From NCBI GenBank assembly GCA_030065875.1, contig JASJCR010000002.1:16900-80899 (forward strand): DNA of 64,000 bases, given 5' to 3'. The DNA is from Ardenticatenaceae bacterium. GTDB lineage: Bacteria > Chloroflexota > Anaerolineae > Promineifilales > Promineifilaceae. This document shows, piece by piece, positions 51,918 to 59,802 of the stretch (position 1 is its first letter; every line of letters starts with the position of its first letter). A model generated the notes under the pieces. It made no database searches. It saw only the letters and a program-made list of their open reading frames with translations, and was not told the DNA's origin. The position numbers and the translations under genes were made by a program.

Positions 51918-52946
51918 ATGACAAGCCCTGTATACGAAGCCACCTGTTTTCGGGGAACCGAACGGTGGGTGCTGGAAGAAATTCGAGAGACAAAACGGTT
52001 GCGCGTCATCAAGAAAATCGATGGCGGGGTGCTGTTTGAATTTAAAGGGGAATCTCTCCCCCCGGAAAAGGCTGGTCAGTTAAAATTACCGACAACTGTC
52101 TCTCAAGTAGTGCCTTTTGACATTCCGCGGCCAAAAGCACTGTTGGGAGATCAAAATTTTCGCAACTTAACACAACAGATTCAGGCCATGGTGAATCAGT
52201 ATGGGAAACGCAACTTTTCCACTATAGGCTTGCAGGCGGCCGGCCGAGATTCTGCTGTCATGCAGCGTTTGCACCGCGATCTGGCTCAAAAGCTGAAGCT
52301 GGAATCGGTCGGCGATCTGGGAGAGGTGAGTTTACGCCTTCGAAAGTCAGTCGTCTTAAAACGCGGCTGGGATGTACTGATTCGCCTGGGTCCACGGCCG
52401 CAGGCAACCCGGACGTGGCGCACAGCCAATATGCCGGGGGCGTTAAACGGGCCGGTGGCCGCCTTGATCAATAAAATGGTGTATTTGTCGCCGGATGATC
52501 GCCTGCTCAACGTGGCCTGTGGTTCGGGTACGCTGCTGATTGAAGTGGCCCATCACCCTCAATTGGCGGTGGGAGGCGACCTTGATTCGGCCGCCTTAAT
52601 TGCTGCCCGGCTAAATTTGGCGGCGGCCGCGGTTGATGGTCAGTTGGTTCAGCTGGATGGTGCAAATTTGCCGTTTGCAGCTTCCACTTTTGAGGTTGTA
52701 ACGGCTGATTTGCCCTGGGGGCAGCTGGTTGGCGATGATAGACAGCTCAACAGACTGTACGAGGCGTTTGTTGATGAGGCGGTACGGGTGTTGACTCCTG
52801 GCGGGCGGATGGCCGTGGTCACCCATGAGGTCCGGCGTTATGAGAAAGCCCTTCACCGCAGCCTAAATTTGACCCAAATTGAGAGTTTGTCGATAAAAAT
52901 GGGGCGCGTCACCCCCCGCATTTTTATTCATCAGAAAAAACTTTAA
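51918..52946 (+). CDS. THUMP-domain-type RNA methyltransferase (Trm14/RlmL-like)
   Basis: RNA guanine-N2-methyltransferase-like protein of 342 residues from ATG 51918, with GGAA 4-7 bases upstream; an alternative in-frame TTG start lies within trmB. The N-terminal THUMP-like region (about 1-155) includes SPVYEATCFRGTERWVLEEI. The methyltransferase domain has LLNVACGSGTLLIEVA (about 194-209) and the DLPWG catalytic-site motif (about 265), the D/N-L-P-Y/W-G variant typical of THUMP methyltransferases. It likely modifies tRNA or 23S rRNA; the target is not inferable. Overlapping operonic position after trmB supports RNA work. Confidence 0.88.
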   Translation: MTSPVYEATCFRGTERWVLEEIRETKRLRVIKKIDGGVLFEFKGESLPPEKAGQLKLPTTVSQVVPFDIPRPKALLGDQNFRNLTQQIQAMVNQYGKRNFSTIGLQAAGRDSAVMQRLHRDLAQKLKLESVGDLGEVSLRLRKSVVLKRGWDVLIRLGPRPQATRTWRTANMPGALNGPVAALINKMVYLSPDDRLLNVACGSGTLLIEVAHHPQLAVGGDLDSAALIAARLNLAAAAVDGQLVQLDGANLPFAASTFEVVTADLPWGQLVGDDRQLNRLYEAFVDEAVRVLTPGGRMAVVTHEVRRYEKALHRSLNLTQIESLSIKMGRVTPRIFIHQKKL

Positions 52947-52960
52947 ATCAGTCCTGCAAA

Positions 52961-53042
52961 TCCCCCCTTCCGATTCGGGAGGGGGTTAGGGGGTGGGTCT
53001 TTTCGCGGTAAACATGCCCCTCCCCGACTCGAGGAGGGGAGC
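52961..53042. repeat. GC-rich inverted repeats downstream of the methyltransferase
   Basis: Two hairpin-capable patches, CCCCCCTTCCGATTCGGGAG with GGGGG following (52962-52985) and CCCCTCCCC-GACTC-GAGGAGGGG (53017-53039). Similar CCTCCCCTCCCATTAGGAGGGG sequence occurs at 56671. No T run, so not a standard terminator. Confidence 0.5.
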
Positions 53043-53122
53043 TTGTTGGACTGTATGAGAACGGAAGATTTACCTGCCTGCTCCTGACCACCATCAGAGG
53101 GCGAGGGAAAAGCCCACTGCCG

Positions 53123-54130
53123 TTAAACCATTTCAGCTGCCGGTTGGCTTTCCTGAATGCGCATCCCGGCCGGTACCTGGCTGGAAATCGTTTCTAAATA
53201 CGAGAAAAATTCCGTGGAATTTTCGGTTTTGATCATCGAACCGGTCACGGGAAAAAATTCCGGGATTCCGTCGATATAGCGCTTAAAATGTTTGCGAAAT
53301 TGAATCAGCCCAAACGGATCGCCGTAATACCGGATCATTTCCCGTAAATGAAGGGCGATCCCATCGATCAATTCTTTAAAAGTGAGGGTGTCTCGACTCC
53401 GGCCGCTAAATATCCACGGATTTCCGATGGCTCCGCGGCCGATCATAACCGCATCACACCCTGTAAAATCGAGCATATCGGCGATGTGGTGGGGTTCGGT
53501 GATATCCCCATTGCCGATGACCGGAATGGAAACAGCTTGTTTGAGCAAGGCGATCGCTTCCCAACGGGCCCGGCCGGTATATTTTTGCTCCTTCGTTCGG
53601 CCGTGGATGGCGATTAAGGCCGCGCCACTGTCTTCTAGCACGCGGCCGATTTCCATAAAATTCTGCTGGTCGTTCCACCCCAACCGTATTTTGCCGGTTA
53701 CCGGAATCGGCAACTCCTGGGCCAGCAGCTCAAACGTTTCCGCAATTTGTGACGGATTGCGCATCATGCCTACCCCGGCCCCCCGACCAGAAACCCGCTT
53801 GGTGGAACATCCCATATTAATGTCGATGATATCCGGTCTCAGGGGCATGATATTAACCGCCGCGCGCAGAATCTTTTGGGGATCGTTGCCAAAAATTTGG
53901 AAGACCATCGGTTGATCCCCAGGCTGCTTATCGAGCCTCATCCAGAAACGGTTTCGAGATGGCTTGCCCTGCAGGGCCTCAACCGGCACAAATTCAGTGT
54001 AATTCATGGCCGAACCGTAGGCGCGGCAAATCGCCCGATAGGGAACATCGGAGTAGCCGGCCATGGGTGAGAGGATGGTCCGGCCGTAAATGGGCACGTT
54101 GCCAACCCGAAACGAAGGGGAAACTTGCAT
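53123..54130 (-). CDS. tRNA-dihydrouridine synthase (DusB-like)
   Basis: FMN enzyme that reduces uridine in the tRNA D-loop. From ATG 54130 (ribosome site AGGAAG, seven bases before it) it has 335 residues; the in-frame start 11 codons earlier is unlikely. The N-terminal LSPMAGYSDVPYR (about 20-32) is the FMN loop, and DINMGCSTKRVSGRGAG (about 92-108) carries the catalytic cysteine. Later GNGDITEP and IGRGAIGNPW are phosphate-binding loops. The motif GCS instead of the more usual GCP is a small variation. It is divergent from the RdhA-like gene. Confidence 0.93.
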   Translation of the reverse strand: MQVSPSFRVGNVPIYGRTILSPMAGYSDVPYRAICRAYGSAMNYTEFVPVEALQGKPSRNRFWMRLDKQPGDQPMVFQIFGNDPQKILRAAVNIMPLRPDIIDINMGCSTKRVSGRGAGVGMMRNPSQIAETFELLAQELPIPVTGKIRLGWNDQQNFMEIGRVLEDSGAALIAIHGRTKEQKYTGRARWEAIALLKQAVSIPVIGNGDITEPHHIADMLDFTGCDAVMIGRGAIGNPWIFSGRSRDTLTFKELIDGIALHLREMIRYYGDPFGLIQFRKHFKRYIDGIPEFFPVTGSMIKTENSTEFFSYLETISSQVPAGMRIQESQPAAEMV

Positions 54131-54158
54131 AACGGCTTCCTTTATACCCCAATCGGTG

Positions 54159-54233
54159 ATCAATAATCAATAATCAATTGCTAATTGCTAATAGCCAATA
54201 GCTAATAGACCAATAACCAATACACCAATAACC
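54159..54233. repeat. Degenerate heptamer array between divergent genes
   Basis: Units like ATCAATA, GCTAATT, GCTAATA, GCCAATA, ACCAATA repeat with period 7 (some 8), from just upstream of the dus start to 20 bp before the RdhA-like ATG. This one lies at gene starts rather than stops. Confidence 0.6.
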
Positions 54234-54253
54234 ATTATGCTACAATCCCCCAT

Positions 54254-55414
54254 ATGATCCCAAACAACACCGATCGTGACGCCGGATTTGACATCCAGCC
54301 GGATTTTGCCCGCTTTAATCAGAAAGAAGATGTGTTTAACCGCTCGTGGTGGGATGAGACGATTCGCAGCGCCAAAACGGAGCGATTTTATCGCACCTAT
54401 CGCCAACCGCTCAAAGAGTGGCGAAAGGCGGAAGGATTTACCCAAAAAGATTACGCCTTTCGCAATGCCTCATGGCACGTGACCGATATTTTTGCTGAAA
54501 TGAAAGAGGATGAAGATCGGCGAGAGGGATTTTTAGATGAATTTACCCTTCAGCGAGAAGGGGCCACAGAAACAATCGATTTGGGGGATCCAAAGGATGC
54601 CGCGGCCGAAATAAAGCGAGTAGCCAGGGCGTTTGGTGCGGATCTGGTGGGCATCACCGCCTTCGACGAGCGCTGGCAGTACACCGCAAAGTTTAGTGCG
54701 GCGACCGGCCGTCAAAAAGCAAACGATCTCCCCGACGGTTTGAGCCACGTAATTGTGTTGGGGCAGGCGATGGATTACGATTTAATCCGCACTGTGCCAT
54801 CCGCCCTAAGCGGCGCGGCCACCGGACTCGGCTATTCCCATGATGCTCTGGTGCTTTTGTCGCTCACCCAATATTTGCGCAACTGCGGTTATCGGGCGGT
54901 GGCCAGCATGAACGACACGGGGCTGGCCATTCCCTATGCCATCAAAGCCGGTTTGGGGGAATATGGGCGCAACGGCCTGCTCATCACCCCGGAGTTTGGA
55001 CCCCGAGTGCGCCTTGGCAAAATTTATACTGATTTACCGCTGGCCCATGACCGGCCGATTCAATTTGGCGTCAAGGAATTTTGCGAAATTTGCCGTCGCT
55101 GCGCCAATGCCTGTCCGGTGAAGGCGATTTCGCAAACGGCACCATCCACTGACCGCCATAATCGATCAAATATTCAGGGAGTCAAGAAATGGTCGGTTGA
55201 TGGGGAAAAGTGTTTTGGCTACTGGGCCGCCCAAAACAGCGACTGCTCTATTTGCATCCGCGTATGCCCCTACAATAAGGATTACTCGTTATGGATCAAT
55301 AGGCTGGGGCAAAAACTTGCCGGATCTTCCCTGCGCCGTCTGATGTTGTGGCTCGATGAACGGTTGGGTTTTGGCCAGCGCCTCAAGCCGTCAGCCTGGT
55401 GGGGGGATGGGTGA
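54254..55414 (+). CDS. Reductive-dehalogenase-like (RdhA) iron-sulfur protein without Tat signal
   Basis: Protein of 386 residues. The C-terminal cluster region has FCEICRRCANACP (about 278-290) followed by CFGYWAAQNSDCSICIRVCP (about 320-339), the order C-x2-C-x2-C-x3-CP then C-x10-C-x2-C-x3-CP, as in reductive dehalogenases (two 4Fe-4S clusters). The central part (about 115-270), with DLVGITAFDERW, RAVASMNDTGLAIPYAIKAGLGEYGRNGLLI, is corrinoid-binding-type in RdhA and QueG alike. No RR signal or membrane anchor gene rdhB is present, so it would be cytosolic. The function may be halide removal or an unrelated corrinoid redox role. Confidence 0.72.
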   Translation: MIPNNTDRDAGFDIQPDFARFNQKEDVFNRSWWDETIRSAKTERFYRTYRQPLKEWRKAEGFTQKDYAFRNASWHVTDIFAEMKEDEDRREGFLDEFTLQREGATETIDLGDPKDAAAEIKRVARAFGADLVGITAFDERWQYTAKFSAATGRQKANDLPDGLSHVIVLGQAMDYDLIRTVPSALSGAATGLGYSHDALVLLSLTQYLRNCGYRAVASMNDTGLAIPYAIKAGLGEYGRNGLLITPEFGPRVRLGKIYTDLPLAHDRPIQFGVKEFCEICRRCANACPVKAISQTAPSTDRHNRSNIQGVKKWSVDGEKCFGYWAAQNSDCSICIRVCPYNKDYSLWINRLGQKLAGSSLRRLMLWLDERLGFGQRLKPSAWWGDG

Positions 55415-55526
55415 TGGGTGTTGGGTGTTAGGTATAGGGTATTAGGTGTAGGGTGTTAGGATTTGGAAACTCTTTCTTGCCTCTGGTCTCTCGTCTCTAG
55501 TCTTTGGTCTCTAGTCTCTGGTCTCC
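55406..55526. repeat. Two adjoining heptamer arrays after the RdhA-like gene
   Basis: GATGGGT-GATGGGT-GTTGGGT-GTTAGGT then less regular units (55406-55460), whose sequence supplies the TGA stop at 55412-55414. A second array (55481-55526) has CTCTGGT, CTCTCGT, CTCTAGT, CTTTGGT, CTCTAGT and CTCTGGT. They are different sequences with the same period. Confidence 0.85.
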
Positions 55527-55572
55527 TTCCTTAATTGCCTCGTTAAGGTTCTCGAGTTACGATTCAGTCGCT

Positions 55573-56655
55573 ATGTTAAAAGTCAATTTTGTGATGGAAC
55601 AACACGTCGGCCACCGCACTTTTTATTTAAATTTGCGGCGGTTTATTGAGCCCCTGAAAGATTTCGAATCGAGCTGGGTGCCGTTAACTTATGAGGATCC
55701 TCAGAGCCGCTGGCATAAAATCCCGTTTTTACCGGAAGGCATCAAAGGGCCACTGATTGGCCGGGATCAGGTCATCCACGGATTGCAGTCCAATCCGTAT
55801 GACATCGGCTTTTTCTCCACCCAGGTTGCGGCCGCACTGGCCAAAGGGTTGGTTCAGCGAAAGCCCTACGTGTTGTGCACTGACATATCACCCATCCAAT
55901 ACGATAACATGGCCGAACATTACGGGCACCGGCCGGATGGCGACAATTTGTGGAGCCGCTACAAACATCGGGCCAACGTCGATCTGTTTCAAAAAGCGGC
56001 CGGTTTTGTAACCTGGTCTCGGTGGGCGGCCGACTCTTTGGTAAGTGATTACGGGGTTGATCGGAAACGGACGGTTGTGGTTCCGGTGGGAGTGGATTTA
56101 GAAGTTTGGCATCCTTTAGAGGATGGTCGGCCGTCTAACGGTCCCGTCAAAATCTTGTTTGTCGGTGGGGACTTACATCGCAAAGGGGGAGACGACCTGT
56201 TGGCGGCTTTTCGCCAGCTGCCGGCTGGATCAGCGGAATTAATTCTGGTGACCCGAACCCAAGTCGACCCCGAGGAGGGTGTGACGGTTTATAACGATAT
56301 GAAGCCCAACACCCCCGAATTAATTCGCCTTTTTCAAACCAGCGATATTTTTGTTCTGCCTACCAAGGCTGAGGCCTTTGGTATCGTCGGAGTCGAAGCC
56401 AGCGCCACCGGTCTACCCTGCCTGGTCACTCAGGTCGGTGGTTTACCGGAAATTGTGGAGCACGGTGAAACCGGATTCCATTTTTCTGCCGGGAACGTTC
56501 CAGCGCTGGTGAGTCATTTAAAACCGCTGGTAGCCAATCACGACCTGCGGAAGAAAATGGGTGCGGCCGCGTTAGTACGAGCCCGAAAAATATTTGATGC
56601 TCGCCAAAATGCCCTGCAGATTGCGGAGATTATTCGCTCGGCGGCGATGGTTTAA
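55573..56655 (+). CDS. Glycosyltransferase, GT4 family
   Basis: Cytosolic retaining glycosyltransferase of 360 residues from ATG 55573 (MLKVNFVMEQHVGHRTFY). An in-frame start 23 codons upstream would read through non-family sequence. The N-terminal acceptor domain (about 1-180) is followed by the GT-B donor domain with VVPVGVDLEVWHP (about 175-187), KILFVGGDLHRKGGDDLL (about 198-215) and the EAFGIVGVEASATGLPCLV motif (about 273-291; E-x7-E donor-binding acids). Sugar donor and acceptor are unknown. No ribosome site is obvious. It is a single gene between two repeat regions. Confidence 0.92.
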   Translation: MLKVNFVMEQHVGHRTFYLNLRRFIEPLKDFESSWVPLTYEDPQSRWHKIPFLPEGIKGPLIGRDQVIHGLQSNPYDIGFFSTQVAAALAKGLVQRKPYVLCTDISPIQYDNMAEHYGHRPDGDNLWSRYKHRANVDLFQKAAGFVTWSRWAADSLVSDYGVDRKRTVVVPVGVDLEVWHPLEDGRPSNGPVKILFVGGDLHRKGGDDLLAAFRQLPAGSAELILVTRTQVDPEEGVTVYNDMKPNTPELIRLFQTSDIFVLPTKAEAFGIVGVEASATGLPCLVTQVGGLPEIVEHGETGFHFSAGNVPALVSHLKPLVANHDLRKKMGAAALVRARKIFDARQNALQIAEIIRSAAMV

Positions 56656-56670
56656 GGTGAGTTTCCTTAC

Positions 56671-56722
56671 GGGGGAGGATGCCTGCCTCCCCTCCCATTA
56701 GGAGGGGAATGAGGGGAGGGGA
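56671..56722. repeat. GC-rich inverted repeat downstream of the glycosyltransferase
   Basis: GGGGGAGGATGCCTGCCTCCCC followed by TCCCATTAGGAGGGG words can fold imperfectly. Related to the patch at 52961. Confidence 0.45.
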
Positions 56723-56760
56723 ATGACCCTCTAAACTTTTATAATTTATTGGGAAGACAA

Positions 56761-57053
56761 GCTAGTACTCTGTAACAGAACTATTTTTTACCCCTTATTT
56801 CTAGTAATTTTCTGCGGCAGCCAACGAATTTTTAGTTTTGACAAACAAACATCCATAGCGAAACGTCGTTCCCGCGAAAGCGGGAATCCACTGGATGGCT
56901 ACCGATGGATCCCCGCCGTAGTTTACCCCCGTGAAGACGGGGGCCAGGATGACGAGTCTGTTTTGAAAGTCGGTTCATCTCCACATTTATTTGTAAATCT
57001 TCAATATTCATCGGCAAAAGTAATTAAGAAAGCTTAAGTTACAGAGTACTAGC
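56761..57053. mobile_element. MITE-like element, full copy (293 bp) with perfect 16-bp terminal inverted repeats
   Basis: GCTAGTACTCTGTAAC (56761-56776) is exactly inverted at 57038-57053 (GTTACAGAGTACTAGC). Inside is a copy (56829-57002) of the core also found at 28001 and 47252, with a 22-bp insertion and the palindrome TTCCCGCGAAAGCGGGAATCC. No reading frame encodes a transposase. Together with 56671-56722 it makes up nearly all of the 413-bp gap, leaving no gene. Confidence 0.88.
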
Positions 57054-57068
57054 AACTCGGATTAAATA

Positions 57069-58475
57069 TTAACCGATGAGCAGCTGCTCTTCCGGATAAC
57101 GCAGCAGCTCCGGTTTTTGAGTGGATTGAGCCACCGCCACCACAATTGTTAATGCCCCTAGGCGTCCCCAAATCATCATGATGGCAATGACTACTTGTCC
57201 AAATCCATTGAGCTGAGCAGTAAAGCCGAGCGAAAGACCGCAGGTGGCAAACGCAGAGATGACCTCAAATAAAACCATCCCGATTTGATCAACCGGATGT
57301 GATACCAGGATCAAAAATGTGGCCAGCATGATCAACCCCACCGAAATTGTCAAAACCGAAGCGGCTCTTCGTACGGTTTGGTAAGAAATTTCGCGATTTA
57401 AAACTTGGATATGCTCTTTGCCGCGGACAAAGTTAAGAAGGGTAATTCCTAAAACCGCAAAGGTCCCCGTGGTGATTCCTCCTCCCATTGATGCCGGAGC
57501 GCAGCCGATAAACATAAGGACCATCGTTAAGAGCTGGGTTGAAGGGCGAATTTGAGAAAAATCAGCAAATCCGGAAAAACCGGCCGTGCGTGAGGAAATC
57601 GAGTGAAACCACGATTGAACCAGCTGTTGATCCAGGGATCGGTCGGCAAGCACCCCTAGCGTCCCCATCTCTCCTAAAAAGGTGGCTAACCACCCCGCAC
57701 TTAATAGAATCGCAATGACCAGGAGGGTAATTCGCGTATGTAGTGAATGTTTGCGCACTTTGGTAAAGGTGACCAGTTCCGATAAAACCGGAATACCCAA
57801 TCCGCCAAAAAAGATGAGAAGACCGAGGATCAATAGGGATAAATTGTCTTTGGGAATCCCCGCTGGATAAATTGCCCCGTCGCCAAAAAGATCAAACCCG
57901 GCGTTACAAAAAGCGGAGACGGAGTGAAAGAGGGCCATAAATACCGGCCGTTCCATCACGATGTCGTTAATTGACCAGTGCAGGTAGAGCAGCACGGTGC
58001 CAATCCCTTCAATGATTAAAATTCCGTAAAATACCCGCCTCAGGATTTGTAAAATCGCTTCTGGTGTATTGAGGCCGATCGAACTTGAGAGAGCAAGGCG
58101 GTCGATTATAAATAATTTGCGGCCGAGGAGCCGGATAATCAGTGAAGCCACAAACATATACCCCACACCCCCAAATTGAATCAAAATTAAAAGCACAACC
58201 TGCCCCAACATCGATAAATCTGTGCTGGCGTTAATTGTGCTTAACCCGGTTACCGTGAGAGCGGATGTGGCTGTGAAGGCCGCTTCGGGAAGAGACAGGC
58301 CACCGGTTGATCCCATTGCCGGTAACCAAAGGAGCAGGGTACCGACGATCACCAGAAAAAAAAGCCCGATTACAATGCGGGTGGAGATTGACAGGCGCCG
58401 CCGTCTTGATTTAATGTCGCCAGTTTCTTGTATCAGGCGCAGAATTTCCTGACGAAACCGATTGTTTTTTTTCAT
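57069..58475 (-). CDS. Potassium uptake channel subunit TrkH/KtrB
   Basis: Polytopic K+ channel of 468 residues with four M1-P-M2 repeats. Selectivity-filter strands show the central glycines in ALTVTGLST (about 92), AFCNAGFDLFG (about 188-198), SRTAGFSG (about 292-299) and ATCGLSLGF (about 410). The start has a basic region, then the first helix (about 31-50). It follows trkA by 31 bp, the usual pairing of gate ring and pore. The symbol is uncertain between trkH and ktrB. Confidence 0.94.
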   Translation of the reverse strand: MKKNNRFRQEILRLIQETGDIKSRRRRLSISTRIVIGLFFLVIVGTLLLWLPAMGSTGGLSLPEAAFTATSALTVTGLSTINASTDLSMLGQVVLLILIQFGGVGYMFVASLIIRLLGRKLFIIDRLALSSSIGLNTPEAILQILRRVFYGILIIEGIGTVLLYLHWSINDIVMERPVFMALFHSVSAFCNAGFDLFGDGAIYPAGIPKDNLSLLILGLLIFFGGLGIPVLSELVTFTKVRKHSLHTRITLLVIAILLSAGWLATFLGEMGTLGVLADRSLDQQLVQSWFHSISSRTAGFSGFADFSQIRPSTQLLTMVLMFIGCAPASMGGGITTGTFAVLGITLLNFVRGKEHIQVLNREISYQTVRRAASVLTISVGLIMLATFLILVSHPVDQIGMVLFEVISAFATCGLSLGFTAQLNGFGQVVIAIMMIWGRLGALTIVVAVAQSTQKPELLRYPEEQLLIG

Positions 58476-58506
58476 TAGGTTGGAAGGGCGTTGGTGAACG
58501 GTGGAA

Positions 58507-59169
58507 TTAGTTCAGCTGTGCAAATGATTCAATTTCTTTGTCGTGACCTAACACAACCAAAATATCATTTGGCTGCAAAATTGCCTCTGGTGGAGGATTC
58601 ATGACCACATCACGCCCTCTTTTAATGACCAAAACGCTGATGCCGTAACGATTGCGGATATCGCTTTGGGCCAGGCTTTGGCAGGCGATACAGGAGGGGA
58701 CTTCAAACTCAGCTAGACGATAATCGGTGTCCGGCCCCAGTGAAAAATACTCCAGCATAGACGGAGCCAGTAAAGATTCCGCCAGACGGACGCCGGCTTC
58801 ATGCTCCGGCCGGATCACCCGATCAGCGCCGATCCGCAGCAAAATTTCTTCTTGGCGGATCGTTAACGCTTTACAAATAATGTTTGGAACACTCAAATTT
58901 TTGCAGGTGACGGTGGTCATTAAATTATTTTCGAAATCTGAGCCAATGGCAATGACGACCGTATGGAAGGATCCAATATCAACCGACCGCAGTGCATTTT
59001 CATTGGTAGCGTCTAACCCCACCGCCTGGGTGATTAAAGGCGCCATTTGCTGGATAACTTCAGGATTTTCATCAATACCCAACACCGCATGCCCATTTTT
59101 TTCAAGGGTTAAGGCCACATTGCTGCCAAACCGCCCAAGGCCAATAACGGCAAATTCCTTTTTCCCCAT
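58507..59169 (-). CDS. TrkA/KtrA-type RCK potassium channel regulator
   Basis: Cytosolic gating subunit of 220 residues. The RCK_N domain starts with FAVIGLGRFGSNVA (nucleotide loop GLGRFG, about 10-15) and contains LITQAVGLDATNENAL. The RCK_C domain (about 140-218) has VLVIKRGRDVVMNPPPEAILQPND. It binds NAD(H) or ATP and controls the TrkH/KtrB pore encoded next. It lies 40 bp after the 127-aa membrane gene and 31 bp before the channel gene. Confidence 0.94.
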   Translation of the reverse strand: MGKKEFAVIGLGRFGSNVALTLEKNGHAVLGIDENPEVIQQMAPLITQAVGLDATNENALRSVDIGSFHTVVIAIGSDFENNLMTTVTCKNLSVPNIICKALTIRQEEILLRIGADRVIRPEHEAGVRLAESLLAPSMLEYFSLGPDTDYRLAEFEVPSCIACQSLAQSDIRNRYGISVLVIKRGRDVVMNPPPEAILQPNDILVVLGHDKEIESFAQLN

Positions 59170-59209
59170 ATTTTTCTGTCACTTTTTCCAGAGCGTTTTG
59201 CTTGTGACG

Positions 59210-59593
59210 TTAACTTTGGACGGTGTCGATTGAGGCCTCCGTAGGCTTTTCAATTTTGATTGCCCGATTTGTCCAGTTAAACCAGCCACTAATACCCAAA
59301 ATGATAGTTGCCCAAAGCAAAACAACAATTAATTCGATAAGCAGACCATTTAGATTATCGCCCTGCAATCGAAATGTCAAAATTCCCTGCACCATATCTT
59401 GGGCACTATTCATTTCCGGGACGTGAACGAGTGCTGTAATTGAATAAACAATGGGAATTGTTAATAAGCTCAACCCGCCTAAAAAGATTGCCCGTACACC
59501 AGTTACAAACCGATAATTCCCTACCGACCATTTTTGGCGCACAATGGCCATAAGCCCCATGATCGTCAAGCCGATTTCCACAGCTAGAATCAT
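59210..59593 (-). CDS. Small membrane protein of unknown function
   Basis: I do not recognise this 127-residue protein. Hydrophobic segments lie at about 2-18, 31-54 and 82-104 (LLIELIVVLLWATIILGISGW), with polar loops and a short C-terminal tail rich in Thr and Glu. It is the first gene upstream of trkA in the same strand order (40-bp gap) and so may be an accessory of the potassium system, but that is inference only. It is divergent from the PP2C-like gene. Confidence 0.65.
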   Translation of the reverse strand: MILAVEIGLTIMGLMAIVRQKWSVGNYRFVTGVRAIFLGGLSLLTIPIVYSITALVHVPEMNSAQDMVQGILTFRLQGDNLNGLLIELIVVLLWATIILGISGWFNWTNRAIKIEKPTEASIDTVQS

Positions 59594-59734
59594 ACTTCCC
59601 CCTGCTGAAATTAAATTTTCACCAAATAAACGTTGACAAAATATAAAGCAAACCAGCTTTTTAATCTGTCAAATTTAATATAAAAGAGTGATCGCTAAGT
59701 GGCTAGATGACTTTAGGACCAAAAAAGGTGCGTG

Positions 59735-59762
59735 TCGACCAAAATGTGAACTGTGGTATACT
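59735..59762 (+). promoter_or_regulatory. Predicted promoter for the PP2C-like gene
   Basis: TCGACC (59735-59740), 16 bp, TATACT (59757-59762). It lies inside the longer open frame starting at 59707, which is why the ATG at 59803 is preferred for the protein start. Confidence 0.45.
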
Positions 59763-59802
59763 GGCACTATACATAACGATATATATGGGGTTACATTTGG
59801 GG

